NCBI RefSeq assembly: GCF_001634625.1
Contig: NZ_LRSE01000002.1
Coordinates: 124,001 to 188,000 of the forward strand
Direction: 5' to 3'
DNA: 64,000 nucleotides
From: Croceicoccus bisphenolivorans
GTDB lineage: Bacteria > Pseudomonadota > Alphaproteobacteria > Sphingomonadales > Sphingomonadaceae
Both the position numbers and the translations under genes were made by a program. Under the pieces are notes generated by a model. It made no database searches and was not told the DNA's origin. It was given only the letters and a program-made list of their open reading frames with translations. Below, piece after piece: positions 62,162 through 64,000 of this stretch (positions are counted from its first letter, which is position 1; every line of letters begins with the position of its first letter).

Positions 62162-62875
62162 ATGACATCGCCGTCGATCCTCGTCGTAGAGGATGATCCG
62201 CCGCTCAGGACGCTGCTTGCCCGCAACCTGCGCCAGTTCGGCTATGCCGTGCGCACCGCCGTCAGCGGTGCGGAAATGTGGGTGGCCTTGAAAGCCGGGC
62301 CGGTCGACCTGATCGTGCTAGATATCATGCTGCCCGGCACGAACGGGATCGACCTGCTGCGCACGCTGCGCCAGCAGAGCGAGGTGCCGGTCATTTTTAT
62401 CAGCGCCCGCGGCAGCGAGACGGACCGCATCATCGGGCTTGAGCTTGGTGCGGACGACTACCTCGTCAAACCGTTTTCCACGCGTGAACTCGTTGCGCGG
62501 ATCGGTGCGGTGCTGCGCCGCCATGCCAAGGACGGCAGCAGCGGCGAACCGCGCAATGCAGGCGCCGTCACGTTCGACGGGTGGACCCTGTCCCAGCAAT
62601 CGCGCGAACTGCGCTCGCCCGATGGCGCGCTGGTGGATCTGACGACGGCGGAATTCGACCTGCTCACGGTCTTCGTCCAGAACAGCAGGCGTGCCATCGG
62701 GCGCGAGCGCCTGATAGAGATGTCGCGCGACCGGATCGGCGATTCGTCCGATCGCAGCATCGACGTGATGGTCAGCCGCCTGCGCCGCAAACTCTCCCGC
62801 GAAGGGGCGGATGCCCCCATCGCGACGATACGCGGCGTCGGCTATATGCTTTCGTCAGAGGTTATGCCGGCTTGA
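62162..62875 (+). CDS. OmpR-family response regulator
   Basis: This 237-aa regulator has a receiver domain (ILVVEDDPPLR, phospho-acceptor Asp54 in LIVLDIMLPG, Lys in YLVKPFS) and a C-terminal winged helix (LTTAEFDLLTVF...DVMVSRLRRKLS...TIRGVGYML). ATG 62162 has AGGAA upstream. It overlaps the kinase gene start. Its targets may include the adjacent exporter operon. Confidence 0.93.
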   Translation: MTSPSILVVEDDPPLRTLLARNLRQFGYAVRTAVSGAEMWVALKAGPVDLIVLDIMLPGTNGIDLLRTLRQQSEVPVIFISARGSETDRIIGLELGADDYLVKPFSTRELVARIGAVLRRHAKDGSSGEPRNAGAVTFDGWTLSQQSRELRSPDGALVDLTTAEFDLLTVFVQNSRRAIGRERLIEMSRDRIGDSSDRSIDVMVSRLRRKLSREGADAPIATIRGVGYMLSSEVMPA

Positions 62876-64000
62876 GGCTGTTTTCCCGCATGGGATTGAT
62901 GGGCCGTCTGCTGGCGATCGTGGCCATGGCCGTGGCGTTGGACATGGTGGCCAACGCCTTCCTGTTCGAGCGGGCCAACGAATTTTCCGTCCAGGGCGAC
63001 GAGGCCGAGCGCATCGCCGAACATCTGGTCATCGCGCACCGCCTGCTGGACGAAGCGCCGGTGGATCGGCGCGAACATATCGCCGTGCGGCTGACGACGG
63101 GCGGCTTTGCCGTGGCCTGGGCGGCGGGCGATGTTCGCCCTGAACGCAACGTGCAGCTCGATGCCTTGGCCGCGCAAGTCATCGATAGCGAGCCGGAACT
63201 ACGTAATGCGGCGCTTCGGTTCACTCTATCGGCTCTTGGTCAGCGCGGCGATATTCACGGGTCGATGGCCTTGTCCGACAGTTCGTCGGTGCATTTTTCC
63301 ATCGAGATGCATACGGCCCGGACCCTGAACCTCGAGCGCATTGCCGTACTGGCCGTGCCCACGCTGTTGCTCATTATCCTTGCCTGTGTGCTGGTGCAGG
63401 CCGTGCTGGCCCCGCTGCGCCGGCTCGTCCATGCCAGTGCGCATGTCGGGTCAGGGCAGCCGCAACCGGTGGAGGAGGTTGGCCCGGCGGAAGTGCGGCA
63501 GCTGATCCATGCCTTCAACGCCATGCAGAAGCGCATTCACGAACTCGTGCGCAATCGTAACGTGACCGTGGCGGCACTTTGCCACGACTTGCGCACGCCC
63601 TTGCTGCGTTTGCGCTTGCGGGTAGACTCCCTTGCCCCCTCGGGTCGGGATAGCGAGGCGCTGTTCGCCGATATCGAGGAACTCGAAGCACTGGTCGGCT
63701 CCATGCAGGCCTATCTCGATGGAGCGGGTGAAAGCGGCCCGCGTGAGCGGGTGGATCTGGCCGTGATGGCGATGACTATCATCGAAAAGGAGCAAGACCT
63801 CGGCCGCAACGCGACATATTCCGGACCGGAGCACCTTGATATCATGGCCCGCTCTCTGCCGCTGCGCCGCGCGATCGGAAACCTTGTCCAGAACGCCTTG
63901 CACTATGGCGGCAACGTTGCCCTGTCGGTTTCGCGGAACGACAACGACTACGTGATTTCGGTCGAGGATGACGGCCCCGGCATTGGCGAGGAAATGCTGG
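62872..64000 (+). CDS. sensor histidine kinase (3'-partial at window end)
   Basis: The frame starts at TTG 62872 (TTGA overlap with the regulator stop) or ATG 62890 and is open to the window end, giving 376 codons. It has an N-terminal membrane helix (about 8-30), a periplasmic sensing region, a second helix (about 157-180), a HAMP-like linker, the phospho-acceptor His238 in ALCHDLRTPLLRL, an N box (LVQNALHYGG) and the start of the G1 box (VEDDGPGIGEE). It is the partner of the OmpR-type regulator. Confidence 0.93.
   Translation, partial: MRLFSRMGLMGRLLAIVAMAVALDMVANAFLFERANEFSVQGDEAERIAEHLVIAHRLLDEAPVDRREHIAVRLTTGGFAVAWAAGDVRPERNVQLDALAAQVIDSEPELRNAALRFTLSALGQRGDIHGSMALSDSSSVHFSIEMHTARTLNLERIAVLAVPTLLLIILACVLVQAVLAPLRRLVHASAHVGSGQPQPVEEVGPAEVRQLIHAFNAMQKRIHELVRNRNVTVAALCHDLRTPLLRLRLRVDSLAPSGRDSEALFADIEELEALVGSMQAYLDGAGESGPRERVDLAVMAMTIIEKEQDLGRNATYSGPEHLDIMARSLPLRRAIGNLVQNALHYGGNVALSVSRNDNDYVISVEDDGPGIGEEML

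Noticed and set aside
1-64000. CRISPR arrays, tRNA or rRNA genes, prophage modules, replication origin
   Set aside because: No regularly spaced repeats, cloverleaf-like segments, phage structural genes or rep/par genes were seen in the window.

Overview
The window looks like chromosome or megaplasmid from a GC-rich alphaproteobacterium, most likely a sphingomonad (Novosphingobium, Sphingobium or Sphingomonas). The reasons are several TonB-dependent receptors lying inside aromatic-catabolic operons, a tetrahydrofolate-dependent O-demethylase of the LigM/DesA type, stand-alone Rieske oxygenases, and DUF6491 and PRC-barrel proteins. This assignment is inferred from gene content only. No rRNA, tRNA or CRISPR array was seen.

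Region 1 (1-6480): small housekeeping and envelope genes (an ABM-like protein, a DUF6491 lipoprotein, a PRC-barrel protein), class II fumarase fumC, and a PepSY membrane protein next to a TonB receptor. The receptor's 5' part is gone at the edge of an 836-bp IS5-family element (5642-6477).

Region 2 (6730-36588): a catabolic island for a methoxylated aromatic, perhaps a diaryl compound. A minus-strand operon encodes a salicylaldehyde/vanillin-type aldehyde dehydrogenase, a methyltransferase, a benzaldehyde-lyase homologue and a MarR regulator. The divergent plus-strand operon encodes an NTF2-fold protein, a Rieske oxygenase, a small unknown protein, a LigM-like O-demethylase and an aldehyde dehydrogenase. 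A second Rieske enzyme, a TonB receptor, a SnoaL-like protein and a membrane protein follow. The lower pathway is complete: class A flavin hydroxylase, hydroxyquinol 1,2-dioxygenase, maleylacetate reductase, 3-oxoadipate CoA-transferase (pcaIJ) and thiolase (pcaF), with an IclR regulator. Formyl-THF deformylase PurU probably releases the one-carbon unit gained by O-demethylation. The island also holds a decayed flavoprotein gene and a decayed IS481-type transposase.

Region 3 (36888-57011): a second island. A MarR/HpaR-like regulator heads it, and a shared palindromic element (TTAAYGTGTTAA-like) lies before three of its transcription units. These encode two tandem secreted S10 peptidases and a GabD-like dehydrogenase; a third Rieske oxygenase, an aldehyde dehydrogenase, a HisC-like aminotransferase, a ThDP enzyme and an MFS transporter; and a TonB receptor with a periplasmic M20 amidohydrolase. 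The layout suggests uptake and hydrolysis of an amide or amino-acid conjugate, then transamination, decarboxylation and oxidation of the freed amino acid. A minus-strand operon encodes a vanillyl-alcohol-oxidase/4-cresol-dehydrogenase type flavoprotein with a cytochrome c, a Tat-signal protein and an unusual SDR.

Region 4 (57012-64000): poorly conserved ORFs, a MacB/DevC-type ABC exporter operon, a secreted protein of unknown function, and an OmpR-type two-component system whose kinase runs off the window end.
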